A stretch of DNA of 5,451 nucleotides from Deltaproteobacteria bacterium (GTDB lineage Bacteria > Desulfobacterota > Syntrophia > Syntrophales > Smithellaceae). Below are positions 1 to 5,451 of the stretch, piece after piece. Location: NCBI GenBank assembly GCA_019136325.1, contig JAGVUJ010000363.1, positions 1 to 5,451 on the forward strand, read 5' to 3'. Made by a program: the position numbers and the translations under genes. The notes beneath the pieces are model-generated. The model ran no database searches. It saw only the letters and a list, made by a program, of their open reading frames with translations, and had not been told where the DNA came from. Position 1 is the stretch's first letter; each line of letters starts with the position of its first letter.

Positions 1-1351
1 GCTTCCTTTCCAGCGTCGGCCTCGACACACCGAGTATTTCGCAGACTTCCCCTTTGTTTTTATCAGTTTCCCTGATGATCTTGCGGATATATCTTTCTTC
101 CACCTGATCAAGTGTCAAAAATTTCCCCGGCTCGGGATGCTCGAAAATATCTGCCGTTGCTTCATCCGAGGAGGACGCAGACGGGTCATCTTTCCCGAGC
201 TCCGGGAAATCATTGACCCCCAGCACCTGCCCCTTGGCCACGACAGCGGCTCGCACCAGCACGTTTTCCAGCTCCCGGACGTTGCCGGGCCATTGGTAAT
301 CCATGAATTTATCCATCATTTCCGCGGAAACGCCGATAATTTTCTTGTGCAGCTCGAGGTTGATTTTCGACAGCAGGTAATCAATGAGCGGCGGGATATC
401 CTGGCGGCGGTCTCTGAGCGGCGGCAGGTTGATGGCGACGATGTTCAGGCGGTAGTAAAGATCATCGCGGAATTTTCCTTCTTTAACCAGGGCTTTGAGG
501 TCTTTGTTTGTCGCGGCCATAATGCGGGCGTGCACTTTCACCCGGTCTTTTCCGCCGACCCTCTCGAATTCCATCTCCTGCAAAACGCGCAGCAGCTTGG
601 CCTGCAGATTGAAGGACATCTCTGAAATCTCATCCAGAAACACTGTGCCGTACCTGGCCAGTTCAAATTTTCCCAGTTTACGGGCGACCGCCCCGGTAAA
701 AGAGCCTTTCTCGTGGCCGAACAATTCAGACTCCAGGAGGGTCTCGACGATGGCCGAACAATTCACGGCGATATAAGGTTCATCCGGCGACGTGTTATTG
801 TGGATCACTTTGGCGATAAGCTCTTTTCCCGTGCCGCTTTCGCCATGGATTAAAACGGTGGTGCGGCTTTTGGAAACAACCCCGATCGTCTTGAATATTT
901 CACGCATTTCGTTGCCGGTGCCGATAATATCCCCGACGCGGAAACTGCGGGACGGCTCCATCAAAAGGCCGTCAATTTTCTTTTCCATCTCCAGTGACTT
1001 GAGGGCTTTTTTAATCGCGATATCCAGCTCGTCCACATTCACCGGCTTATGGATATAGTCAAACGCACCTCCCTTCATGGCGTTGATGGTCGTTTCCATA
1101 TCATGAAAGGCGGTGATCATGATGACCTTGACATTCTCATTCTCTTCCTTGAGTTCTTCCAAAACGGTGAATCCGTCCACATCGGGCAAACGGATATCCA
1201 AAATGACCACATCCGAAGGCTCCTGCACGTACGAGTTCAGGCCGTCCGTGCCGGTGAGCGCCGTTCTGACCTGATAACCCTCCTCGGTCAGATACAGATC
1301 AAGCGTTTCCACAATGGATGCGTCGTCATCGATAACCAGAATACTTGCCAT
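1..1351 (-). CDS. NtrC-family sigma-54-dependent response regulator (3' end cut by window)
   Basis: This gene reads leftward and leaves the window at base 1; 450 codons are visible. Three domains appear in order. The receiver domain covers about residues 1-120, with acidic residues D8-D10, phosphoacceptor D52 in the motif VILDIRLPD, T80 and K102. The sigma-54 AAA+ domain covers about 138-375, with Walker A GESGTGKE (170-177), a GSFTGA loop (216-221, a natural variant of GAFTGA that contacts sigma-54), Walker B TVFLDE (236-241), the RLN motif (301-303) and WPGNVREL (354-361). A Fis-type helix-turn-helix begins near 425 and is cut at the window edge after LGVSRPTLERK; family length suggests only a few residues are missing. 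ATG at 1351 was chosen because AGAGG sits 8 bases upstream; an in-frame ATG at 1357 lies only 2 bases from that site. It is the likely partner of the upstream kinase: phosphorylation would allow oligomerisation and ATP-driven opening of sigma-54 promoters. Its targets cannot be read from the window, so no gene symbol is given. Confidence 0.96.
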   Translation of the reverse strand, partial: MASILVIDDDASIVETLDLYLTEEGYQVRTALTGTDGLNSYVQEPSDVVILDIRLPDVDGFTVLEELKEENENVKVIMITAFHDMETTINAMKGGAFDYIHKPVNVDELDIAIKKALKSLEMEKKIDGLLMEPSRSFRVGDIIGTGNEMREIFKTIGVVSKSRTTVLIHGESGTGKELIAKVIHNNTSPDEPYIAVNCSAIVETLLESELFGHEKGSFTGAVARKLGKFELARYGTVFLDEISEMSFNLQAKLLRVLQEMEFERVGGKDRVKVHARIMAATNKDLKALVKEGKFRDDLYYRLNIVAINLPPLRDRRQDIPPLIDYLLSKINLELHKKIIGVSAEMMDKFMDYQWPGNVRELENVLVRAAVVAKGQVLGVNDFPELGKDDPSASSSDEATADIFEHPEPGKFLTLDQVEERYIRKIIRETDKNKGEVCEILGVSRPTLERK

Positions 1352-1359
1352 AGACATAA

Positions 1360-1364
1360 CCTCT
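1360..1364 (-). promoter_or_regulatory. Ribosome binding site of the response regulator
   Basis: AGAGG on the minus strand lies 8 bases before ATG 1351 and 2 bases before ATG 1357. The spacing decides for the start at 1351 (protein begins MASILVIDDD). A second purine-rich GGAGG at 1380-1376 has no start codon at a usable distance. Confidence 0.6.
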
Positions 1365-1377
1365 GTGATTTAGTCCT

Positions 1378-1405
1378 CCTGCGGCTTATCATTCCCCTGC
1401 GGCTT
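1378..1405. repeat. Short direct repeat CCTGCGGCTT, two copies
   Basis: The ten-base sequence CCTGCGGCTT occurs exactly at 1378-1387 and 1396-1405, an 18-base period, just upstream of the regulator's ribosome binding site. The remainder of the two 18-base units is only partly alike. It could be a small duplication or mRNA structure; with two copies a function cannot be argued. Confidence 0.5.
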
Positions 1406-1424
1406 TTGGCCCGCTTTTTAAAGA

Positions 1425-1436
1425 GTGATGCGTCAC
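1425..1436. promoter_or_regulatory. Near-palindrome GTGATGCGTCAC
   Basis: GTGA and TCAC arms flank a TGCG centre. The inner T and G do not pair as DNA but would form a G-U wobble in RNA. It sits about 75 bases upstream of the regulator start, a reasonable place for an operator or a small mRNA hairpin. There is no second copy in the other intergenic region, so a binding site is only a possibility. Confidence 0.25.
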
Positions 1437-1481
1437 AACTGCCCGGCCGGCAAAAAACATCTTCCGCCAAATATGAAATCA

Positions 1482-4052
1482 TCACTCATTACAGGGCAAA
1501 GTTATGCAGACTTTTGTACCCTTATCCTTTTCGCTGATAATTTCAAGCTTGCCATGGTGTATTTCCACAATTTTCAGTACTTGTGAAAGCCCCAGACCCG
1601 TCCCGTACTTTTTTCTGGTAAAAAAAGGATTGAACAGGTGAGGCATATCCGCTTCTTCAATACCGCAACCATTGTCTTCCACAACGACAAGCACCGCCGA
1701 CGGCACACTGCCGATAGTGCGCGCATATATGCGAATATGTCCCCCCGCCTCCAGCGCTTCCACGGCATTGCGGATAATGTTGACAAAGGTGTCGGTAACC
1801 ATTGCCACATCGACGTTAACCGGGGGAATATCCCGCGCTTCGAGCTTAATATCGATCTGTTTATCCTTGATTATTTTCTCGGACAGAGCCAGCGCCTGTT
1901 CCAGAATTCTGTTAATATCGACAGATTCAATTTTCGGCTCCATCGGTTTGGCAAACACCAGGACATTGTTTACCAGCTCCTCCAGGTGCTCAACCTCTTT
2001 TTGCGCGATTTTAAATCGCTTCAAATCATTGCCTTCCGGGTTCATCCGTTTTTCCAGTATCTGGAGGCTCATCTTGATCGAGGAAAGAGGATTGCGGACC
2101 TCATGGGCGATGCCGGCGGAAAGCTGGCCGAGCGCGGCAAGTTTCTGGCTGTCGTATAATTTCTTCTCCAGATTCTTGAATTCGGTGATATCGCGCTGCA
2201 CCAGAATATAATGATCGGAGCCGACAACGGGCGAAGTCGTGATGAGCAGATTAACCTTGCGACCGTCTCTGGCTGTGGCCTCGATTTCATAGGGCTTGTA
2301 AATTCCTCTTTTGGCATCCTCCCACTTCGACATGAGAAACTCTTCATTTTCCGGCGCCACCAATTCCAGAAAGTGTTTGCCTCTTAATTCGCTGCGCGTG
2401 CCCTTCGTGCCGGGGCTGACAAAGGTGACAATGCCGTCCTTATCGATTTCATAAATTATTTCCGGCAGACTCTTGATGATCGATTGCAGGTAATTATAAA
2501 GCCCTTCGATTTCCCGCCTCAGTTCGATGTTTTCAGCCAGTTCATTTTGGAGCGTCTCCGCGTATTCGCGCAGACTTCTGGCCAGGTCCTCTTCCCTGGA
2601 GACATCCTGCAGCGTTTCCATGGCGGCAATGATATTGCCATCTTCATCATAAATCGGGGCGGCAAGGAAATACATGAAACGGCTCCGGCCGCCGAGATTA
2701 TCGAAGTAGTCATACGCCTCGTAAGCGCCCAGCACTTTTTCTGATTTCTTGACCCTCTTCGTTCCGTAAAATTGATTGAGGCCGTCAATATCGTTGTCCA
2801 CAATCAGGTCCACCACCATCGGCCTTTTGACCGAATAAAAGGATTTGTAATGCAGATCCGTCCCCAGCATCTCCTCCGCCGAGCAGCCGGTCAGCTCCAC
2901 ACAGGCCCTGTTCCATAAAATAATTTGATGATCTCTGTTAATGACAAAGCTGGGTATGGGAGAACCTTCGATAATTCCATCAATGGTTTTCTTCTCCCTC
3001 AGGAGTTTTTCCTGCCAGTCCTCTCTTTCCTTGAGTCTTTGCATCTCTTCCTGCATCCTTATTTTCTTGCCCTCACGAAAAGCAAAGGAAATACCCAGAA
3101 TAACCAGGGCCAGCATCAGGATAAACGCACTGAACGTGGTGTATAAAAACGTGGCACGTACCGGCGCGATCACATCGCTGTAGGGCGATTTTACCAGCAC
3201 AAACCATTTTCTGTCTGCAATTTCAAAAGGATAGTAGGAGATGACACTTCTTTGGATCTTATTGTCACGCCGCACAACCCGGGCATTGAAGTTTCGGCCG
3301 CCTTCGGCGTGAAACACGATGACATTGCCCAGATGATCAAAAACCAGATCATTGACATTCCGGCCGATGAAGGGGGCATAGGGATGCATGACAATTCTGC
3401 CTTCTTCATTAACCAGCCACATATCTCCGAGCTGGTTCTCTCTGATTTGTTTTTCGCCCGTGCCGACCAGTTCCGACAGGGAAAAAGCCACCATCCAGGC
3501 GCCGGCAAAGACATTATTGGCGCGCCAGTACGGGTATCCCCAGATCAGATGCCATTGCTCGCTTTGCGGTGATGTGTCTCCGGTGGGTTTTTCCGAACGG
3601 GCCAGACTCAAATACTGCCTTTGCTGCCTTTTTAATATTCTGAAATGGCCGGCCAGATCGACACCGGCCTCGCCGTTTAAGGGCATGACGCGCCTTGACC
3701 TTTCCTGGTCATCGAACACCGTCACCGCTTCGATTGTTTTTCCCCATACTCCATAGAGGATTTCCATCTCCTGATAATCAATGCTGGCCAGGAATCTGCC
3801 CTGCGGATCGAAATGAGAAAACAAAATAATATTTCGTTCAATCTGCGCCAGAACTTCCGTCATCCTCGAGGCGGCGCTTTGTGCGGACGCCAGCTGCTGG
3901 CGGCTGAACAGATCGGCCGTATCCTTTTCGCGGGCGTTATTCACGGTCAGAGCCAAGAGAAGAATCAGAAGTATCACAAGAATGCTTGCCAGCCAGATAC
4001 GGATATTCAGAAGCTGATTGAGAAACAAGTATGCTCTGCGCAGGAAGTTCAC
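1482..4052 (-). CDS. Membrane sensor histidine kinase, Cache-PAS-PAS-HisKA-HATPase
   Basis: The 856-residue protein has a first transmembrane helix at about 20-37, an extracytoplasmic double-Cache-like sensor at about 40-300 (typical second-half strands near 211-236, MWLVNEEGRIVMHPYAPFIG, and closing strand RKWFVLVKSPYSDVI at 281-295), and a second transmembrane helix at about 302-324. A charged linker (327-356) follows. PAS 1 spans about 357-486, a coiled-coil-like linker 487-522, and PAS 2 about 523-625. The HisKA domain carries phosphoacceptor H650 in GIAHEVRNPL. The ATPase has an N box (NIIRNAVEAL, 758-767), G1 (DNGCG, 793-797), F box (FNPFFTRK) and G2 (GTGLGL, 817-822), so it appears catalytically complete. 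The start is GTG at 4052, directly after the TAA of the small upstream gene; the nearest Shine-Dalgarno-like AAGGA is 13 bases away, so translation is probably coupled. The role is sensing an unknown periplasmic ligand and phosphorylating the downstream NtrC-type regulator. The ligand cannot be deduced from sequence. Confidence 0.97.
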   Translation of the reverse strand: MNFLRRAYLFLNQLLNIRIWLASILVILLILLLALTVNNAREKDTADLFSRQQLASAQSAASRMTEVLAQIERNIILFSHFDPQGRFLASIDYQEMEILYGVWGKTIEAVTVFDDQERSRRVMPLNGEAGVDLAGHFRILKRQQRQYLSLARSEKPTGDTSPQSEQWHLIWGYPYWRANNVFAGAWMVAFSLSELVGTGEKQIRENQLGDMWLVNEEGRIVMHPYAPFIGRNVNDLVFDHLGNVIVFHAEGGRNFNARVVRRDNKIQRSVISYYPFEIADRKWFVLVKSPYSDVIAPVRATFLYTTFSAFILMLALVILGISFAFREGKKIRMQEEMQRLKEREDWQEKLLREKKTIDGIIEGSPIPSFVINRDHQIILWNRACVELTGCSAEEMLGTDLHYKSFYSVKRPMVVDLIVDNDIDGLNQFYGTKRVKKSEKVLGAYEAYDYFDNLGGRSRFMYFLAAPIYDEDGNIIAAMETLQDVSREEDLARSLREYAETLQNELAENIELRREIEGLYNYLQSIIKSLPEIIYEIDKDGIVTFVSPGTKGTRSELRGKHFLELVAPENEEFLMSKWEDAKRGIYKPYEIEATARDGRKVNLLITTSPVVGSDHYILVQRDITEFKNLEKKLYDSQKLAALGQLSAGIAHEVRNPLSSIKMSLQILEKRMNPEGNDLKRFKIAQKEVEHLEELVNNVLVFAKPMEPKIESVDINRILEQALALSEKIIKDKQIDIKLEARDIPPVNVDVAMVTDTFVNIIRNAVEALEAGGHIRIYARTIGSVPSAVLVVVEDNGCGIEEADMPHLFNPFFTRKKYGTGLGLSQVLKIVEIHHGKLEIISEKDKGTKVCITLPCNE

Positions 4053-4232
4053 TTAATTACTGTCATCCTTTTCCTCGCCTTTTTTTGACTGCCGGATACC
4101 GATTAAAACATAAACAAGGACGGCCGCAGTCAGCGAAATCAAGAGCTTTGCCAAACCGCTTTCAATTTTTAAAACATAGGTGCAGATCAGCCAGACAACC
4201 GGGTAAGCAATAACAGTGAAAATTTCCTGCAT
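4053..4232 (-). CDS. Small two-helix membrane protein, function unknown
   Basis: The 59-residue protein has two hydrophobic segments, about residues 4-21 (FTVIAYPVVWLICTYVLK) and 29-46, joined by a short KIESGLAK turn. It ends in a strongly charged tail (RQSKKGEEKDDSN) that would be cytoplasmic by the positive-inside rule, giving a hairpin topology. ATG at 4232 was chosen because AGAGG (4243-4239) is 6 bases upstream. Longer versions from ATG 4250 or TTG 4316 are possible, but the latter would place the start inside the predicted promoter. The TAA stop abuts the GTG of the kinase with no gap, so the two are almost certainly co-transcribed and probably translationally coupled. I do not recognise the family. 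A role as accessory or assembly partner of the kinase is inference from position alone. Confidence 0.7.
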   Translation of the reverse strand: MQEIFTVIAYPVVWLICTYVLKIESGLAKLLISLTAAVLVYVLIGIRQSKKGEEKDDSN

Positions 4233-4238
4233 GATAAT

Positions 4239-4243
4239 CCTCT
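4239..4243 (-). promoter_or_regulatory. Ribosome binding site of the small membrane protein
   Basis: AGAGG on the minus strand lies 6 bases before ATG 4232. This is the best-placed Shine-Dalgarno match among the possible starts of this frame and decides the 59-residue version. Confidence 0.6.
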
Positions 4244-4262
4244 GTAACATGAACTCTTGATA

Positions 4263-4279
4263 TTGCAAAACTTTGCCAA
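4263..4279 (-). promoter_or_regulatory. Sigma-54-like element or imperfect palindrome before the operon
   Basis: The minus strand reads TTGGCAAAGTTTTGCAA. It resembles the -24/-12 sigma-54 consensus (TGGCAC, 5 bases, TTGC), but the GG and GC are one base too close, which usually weakens or abolishes such promoters. A start about 12 bases downstream would fall just before the ribosome binding site of the small gene. The same bases form an imperfect inverted repeat (TTGgCAAA / TTTTGCAA), so a repressor or activator operator near the sigma-70 start point is an equal alternative. Confidence 0.25.
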
Positions 4280-4287
4280 GCCTCGCG

Positions 4288-4316
4288 ATCGTAGCGGCAT
4301 TACTGCAAAATTTCAA
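4288..4316 (-). promoter_or_regulatory. Probable sigma-70 promoter of the small gene-kinase-regulator operon
   Basis: The minus strand has TTGAAA (4316-4311) as -35, exactly 17 bases, and TACGAT (4293-4288) as -10. Transcription would start near 4281, giving a leader of about 50 bases before ATG 4232. Both boxes match the consensus well (TTGAAA 5 of 6, TACGAT 4 of 6), and the location directly upstream of a leftward operon fits. Confidence 0.45.
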
Positions 4317-4355
4317 CTTAAATATAAATACCGCACCCCTGCATTACCCAATCGT

Positions 4356-4469
4356 CTAATCGAAAACAGCGCAACATTCATTGATGATAACCGACTTTTC
4401 TTTACGGCAGGCTTGCTTATACCGCTTGCAAAGAACCTCAAAATACTCTTCCTTGGCCTGGGGACTCAT
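4356..4469 (-). pseudogene. Truncated transposase N-terminus (relic)
   Basis: A 37-codon frame begins ATG at 4469 with GGAGG 7 bases upstream and ends at TAG 4358-4356. Its protein starts MSPQAKEEYFEVLCKRYK and continues QACRKEKSVIINECC. From memory this matches the conserved opening of integrase-core (rve-type) transposases common in Desulfobacterota, in which a basic helical stretch leads into an EFCxxCGYxRKYAIRLL-like helix-turn-helix. Here the frame breaks right after that Cys region, and nothing like the rest of a roughly 400-residue transposase follows before the operon promoter. I read it as the fossil end of an insertion sequence whose remainder was deleted. The alternative is a small independent protein kept with a good ribosome binding site. 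No terminal inverted repeats were found. Confidence 0.5.
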
Positions 4470-4524
4470 AAATATACCTCCGTTTCCGAACCGTTCTTCG
4501 ATAACATTTTATTTGAGGCAATTC

Positions 4525-4539
4525 GATATCCTTGATATC
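4525..4539. repeat. GATATC pair with 3-base spacer
   Basis: GATATC occurs at 4525-4530 and 4534-4539 separated by CTT. Since each copy is itself palindromic, the pair is both a direct and an inverted repeat. It ends 2 bases before the proposed -35 region of the plus-strand promoter, a position where an activator could bind. It may equally be chance in AT-rich DNA. Confidence 0.3.
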
Positions 4540-4541
4540 TG

Positions 4542-4569
4542 TTTGATTACTGTTTTGTGCTTTTATAAT
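4542..4569 (+). promoter_or_regulatory. Probable promoter of the rightward glycosyltransferase gene
   Basis: A perfect TATAAT -10 box lies at 4564-4569. The best -35 candidate is the poor TTTGAT at 4542-4547 with a 16-base spacer (GTTTGA one base earlier gives 17). Transcription would begin near 4576, leaving a leader of about 37 bases before ATG 4613. The weak -35 would fit a promoter needing an activator. Confidence 0.4.
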
Positions 4570-4595
4570 TTACACTTTTTATTGAATCTTGGTGT

Positions 4596-4616
4596 ATGAT
4601 AATGAAACGCCTATGA
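4596..4616 (+). CDS. Possible six-residue leader peptide overlapping the next start
   Basis: ATG ATA ATG AAA CGC CTA TGA encodes MIMKRL, and its stop overlaps the ATG of the following gene in an ATGA arrangement. Neither this frame nor the following ATG has a proper Shine-Dalgarno sequence; only GGTG lies just before it. The overlap could let ribosomes reinitiate on the main gene, but a frame this short can easily arise by chance. Confidence 0.2.
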   Translation: MIMKRL

Positions 4617-5451
4617 GAGAATACAGCCCACTAAATTTCATCAATTGTCCCTCGCCTAACCGTAAAACATTCGCAGCGACATTTGTAGCGATCTTCATTG
4701 TTTTAATAATTATTTATTCCAACAGCTTCCATAATGCATGGCACTTTGATGATCATGCTAATATTGTCAATAATCACCACATACACATCAAGTCTTTCTC
4801 CTGGGATGAGATCAAAAATTCTTTCTTCGGATTGAAACAGGAGCGACTTTCCCGGCCACTTTCCTATTTCAGCTTCGCCGTTAACCACTATTTTGGCGGC
4901 ACAAATGTTTTTGGCTACCATGTTGTCAACTTTATCATTCACTATCTGGCGACCGTTTTCTTGTTTTTGTTTGTTTTCAACATGCTGAAAACTCCTGTAC
5001 TACGCGAAAAGTACGAACACATTGCTTATCCGGTAGCCCTTCTGACGACATTTTTTTGGTCCATAAATCCCATCCAAGTAAGCTCCGTCACCTATATTGT
5101 TCAGCGGATGTCATCCATGGCAGGGCTGTTTTATGTCATGTCCATGTTTTTTTATCTCAAAGGACGCGCAACCCGATATCCTCAATCCATTTATTTTTAT
5201 GTATTGTCCGGCTTTGCCGGTTTGGCGGCCATGCTTTCCAAGGAAAATGCGGTGATGCTCCCTGTGAGCATCATGCTGTTTGATTTATTTTTCATTCAGG
5301 GCATCACCAAGGAAAGCATCAGGAAACTGATCAAGTTCATAATTTTCCCCCTAATAGTCATCCTTCTTGCTGGACTCATTTATACAGGCGGCTTTTCCAA
5401 GCTTGTATCAGGGTATGAAATCCGTGACTTCACTCTCATACAGAGGCTTTT
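4613..5451 (+). CDS. GT-C-type membrane glycosyltransferase, TMTC/TPR-like (3' end cut by window)
   Basis: 279 codons are visible and the frame is open at the right edge. A first transmembrane helix (about 22-38) leads to a loop with WHFDDHANI (43-51); an acidic FDD pair at this place is the typical metal/donor motif of GT-C enzymes. Family-like blocks follow: RPLSYFSFAVNHYFGG (81-96), FGYHVVNFIIHYLA (100-113), NPIQVSSVTYIVQR (152-165), and SKENAVMLPVSIMLFD (209-224). At least five further hydrophobic helices lie near 104-123, 168-183, 194-208, 213-229 and 240-258. Bacterial relatives usually have 10 or more helices and then tetratricopeptide repeats, which would lie beyond the window. The likely role is transfer of a lipid-linked sugar to a protein or polymer on the outer face of the cytoplasmic membrane; substrate unknown. 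ATG 4613 is preferred over in-frame GTG 4592 and TTG 4589, though none has a good ribosome binding site. The gene is AT-rich compared with the regulator. Confidence 0.75.
   Translation, partial: MREYSPLNFINCPSPNRKTFAATFVAIFIVLIIIYSNSFHNAWHFDDHANIVNNHHIHIKSFSWDEIKNSFFGLKQERLSRPLSYFSFAVNHYFGGTNVFGYHVVNFIIHYLATVFLFLFVFNMLKTPVLREKYEHIAYPVALLTTFFWSINPIQVSSVTYIVQRMSSMAGLFYVMSMFFYLKGRATRYPQSIYFYVLSGFAGLAAMLSKENAVMLPVSIMLFDLFFIQGITKESIRKLIKFIIFPLIVILLAGLIYTGGFSKLVSGYEIRDFTLIQRL

Larger units (their letters stand above)
1352..1481. other. 130-base gap between kinase and regulator genes
   Basis: No credible gene lies here. A GTG-initiated frame at 1485-1288 runs through it, but nearly half of it overlaps the regulator out of frame and its residues are not protein-like. 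The gap contains a short direct repeat, a near-palindrome, a weak hairpin (GCGGGC, CAAAA, GCCGC on the minus strand) and a GC-rich CCGGCCGG palindrome around 1443-1450. None is followed by a T-run in the direction of transcription, so no terminator is called, and kinase and regulator may still share a transcript. I saw no convincing internal promoter. Confidence 0.5.

Noticed and set aside
1441..1465. GC-rich CCGGCCGG palindrome next to an A-run as an intrinsic terminator
   Set aside because: On the minus strand the T-run precedes rather than follows the palindrome, so it cannot end the operon transcript; no plus-strand gene ends here to need one.
1288..1485. A 65-codon minus-strand frame from GTG 1485 through the kinase-regulator gap
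   Set aside because: Its last third overlaps the regulator gene in another frame, it has no recognisable pattern, and composition is Arg/Ser/Lys-rich like noncoding readthrough.
1049..2159. Plus-strand open frames of over 160 codons opposite the regulator and kinase (1049-1537, 1638-2159, also 137-625)
   Set aside because: They lie antisense to clearly conserved domains; the translated sequences are rich in His, Gln and Arg without domain-like patterns, as expected for the mirror of a coding strand.
4233..4316. Extension of the small membrane protein upstream to TTG 4316
   Set aside because: The extension is polar and unconvincing, would begin inside the predicted -35 box, and has no Shine-Dalgarno; ATG 4232 has one at 6 bases.
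4571..4596. TACAC and GTGTA inverted arms around the rightward start region
   Set aside because: Five-base arms with a 16-base spacer are expected by chance in AT-rich DNA and form no stable hairpin.
4317..4612. Complete insertion sequence around the transposase relic
   Set aside because: No paired terminal inverted repeats or target duplications were seen, and only the first 37 codons of a transposase-like frame remain.
4570..4613. Sigma-54 promoter for the rightward glycosyltransferase
   Set aside because: I looked for GG and GC with 12-base offset in a TGGCAC/TTGC context upstream of 4613 and found none; TTGGTG near 4589 lacks the -12 half.

Overview
The window most resembles chromosomal DNA of a Desulfobacterota (former Deltaproteobacteria) bacterium, possibly of the syntroph or sulfate-reducer type. 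This is an inference from gene content: a long Cache-PAS-PAS histidine kinase paired with an NtrC-type regulator, a TMTC-like membrane glycosyltransferase, and a transposase remnant whose N-terminus resembles elements I associate with that group. No rRNA, tRNA, CRISPR array or complete mobile element is visible.

Layout. The left three quarters (1-4316) reads leftward as one apparent operon. Its order is a 59-residue two-helix membrane protein (4232-4053), an 856-residue membrane sensor kinase (4052-1482) starting directly after the small gene's stop codon, a 130-base gap with short repeats, and an NtrC-family sigma-54 activator (1351 to beyond base 1) that lacks only the end of its DNA-binding helix-turn-helix. 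A good sigma-70-type promoter (TTGAAA, 17-base spacer, TACGAT) lies at 4316-4288 before the operon. Just downstream of it is a sigma-54-like element that is one base short in spacing.

The region 4317-4612 separates this operon from a divergent gene. It holds a 37-codon relic on the minus strand that looks like the N-terminus of a transposase with its ribosome binding site intact, a GATATC repeat pair, and a plus-strand promoter with a perfect TATAAT box. From 4613 to the right edge runs the N-terminal part (279 codons) of a multi-pass GT-C-type glycosyltransferase resembling the TMTC/TPR family. It is visibly AT-richer than the regulator gene.

How the parts may work together. The kinase probably senses a ligand outside the cytoplasmic membrane through its Cache domain, integrates further signals through two cytoplasmic PAS domains, and passes phosphate from His650 to Asp52 of the regulator. 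The regulator would then drive sigma-54 promoters, most of them outside this window. The small membrane protein is the least explained part; its tight coupling to the kinase suggests an accessory role, but the sequence does not show what that is. I found no convincing evidence of a wholly new system. The best leads are the small coupled membrane protein, the odd promoter region, and the leader peptide overlapping the start of the glycosyltransferase gene.
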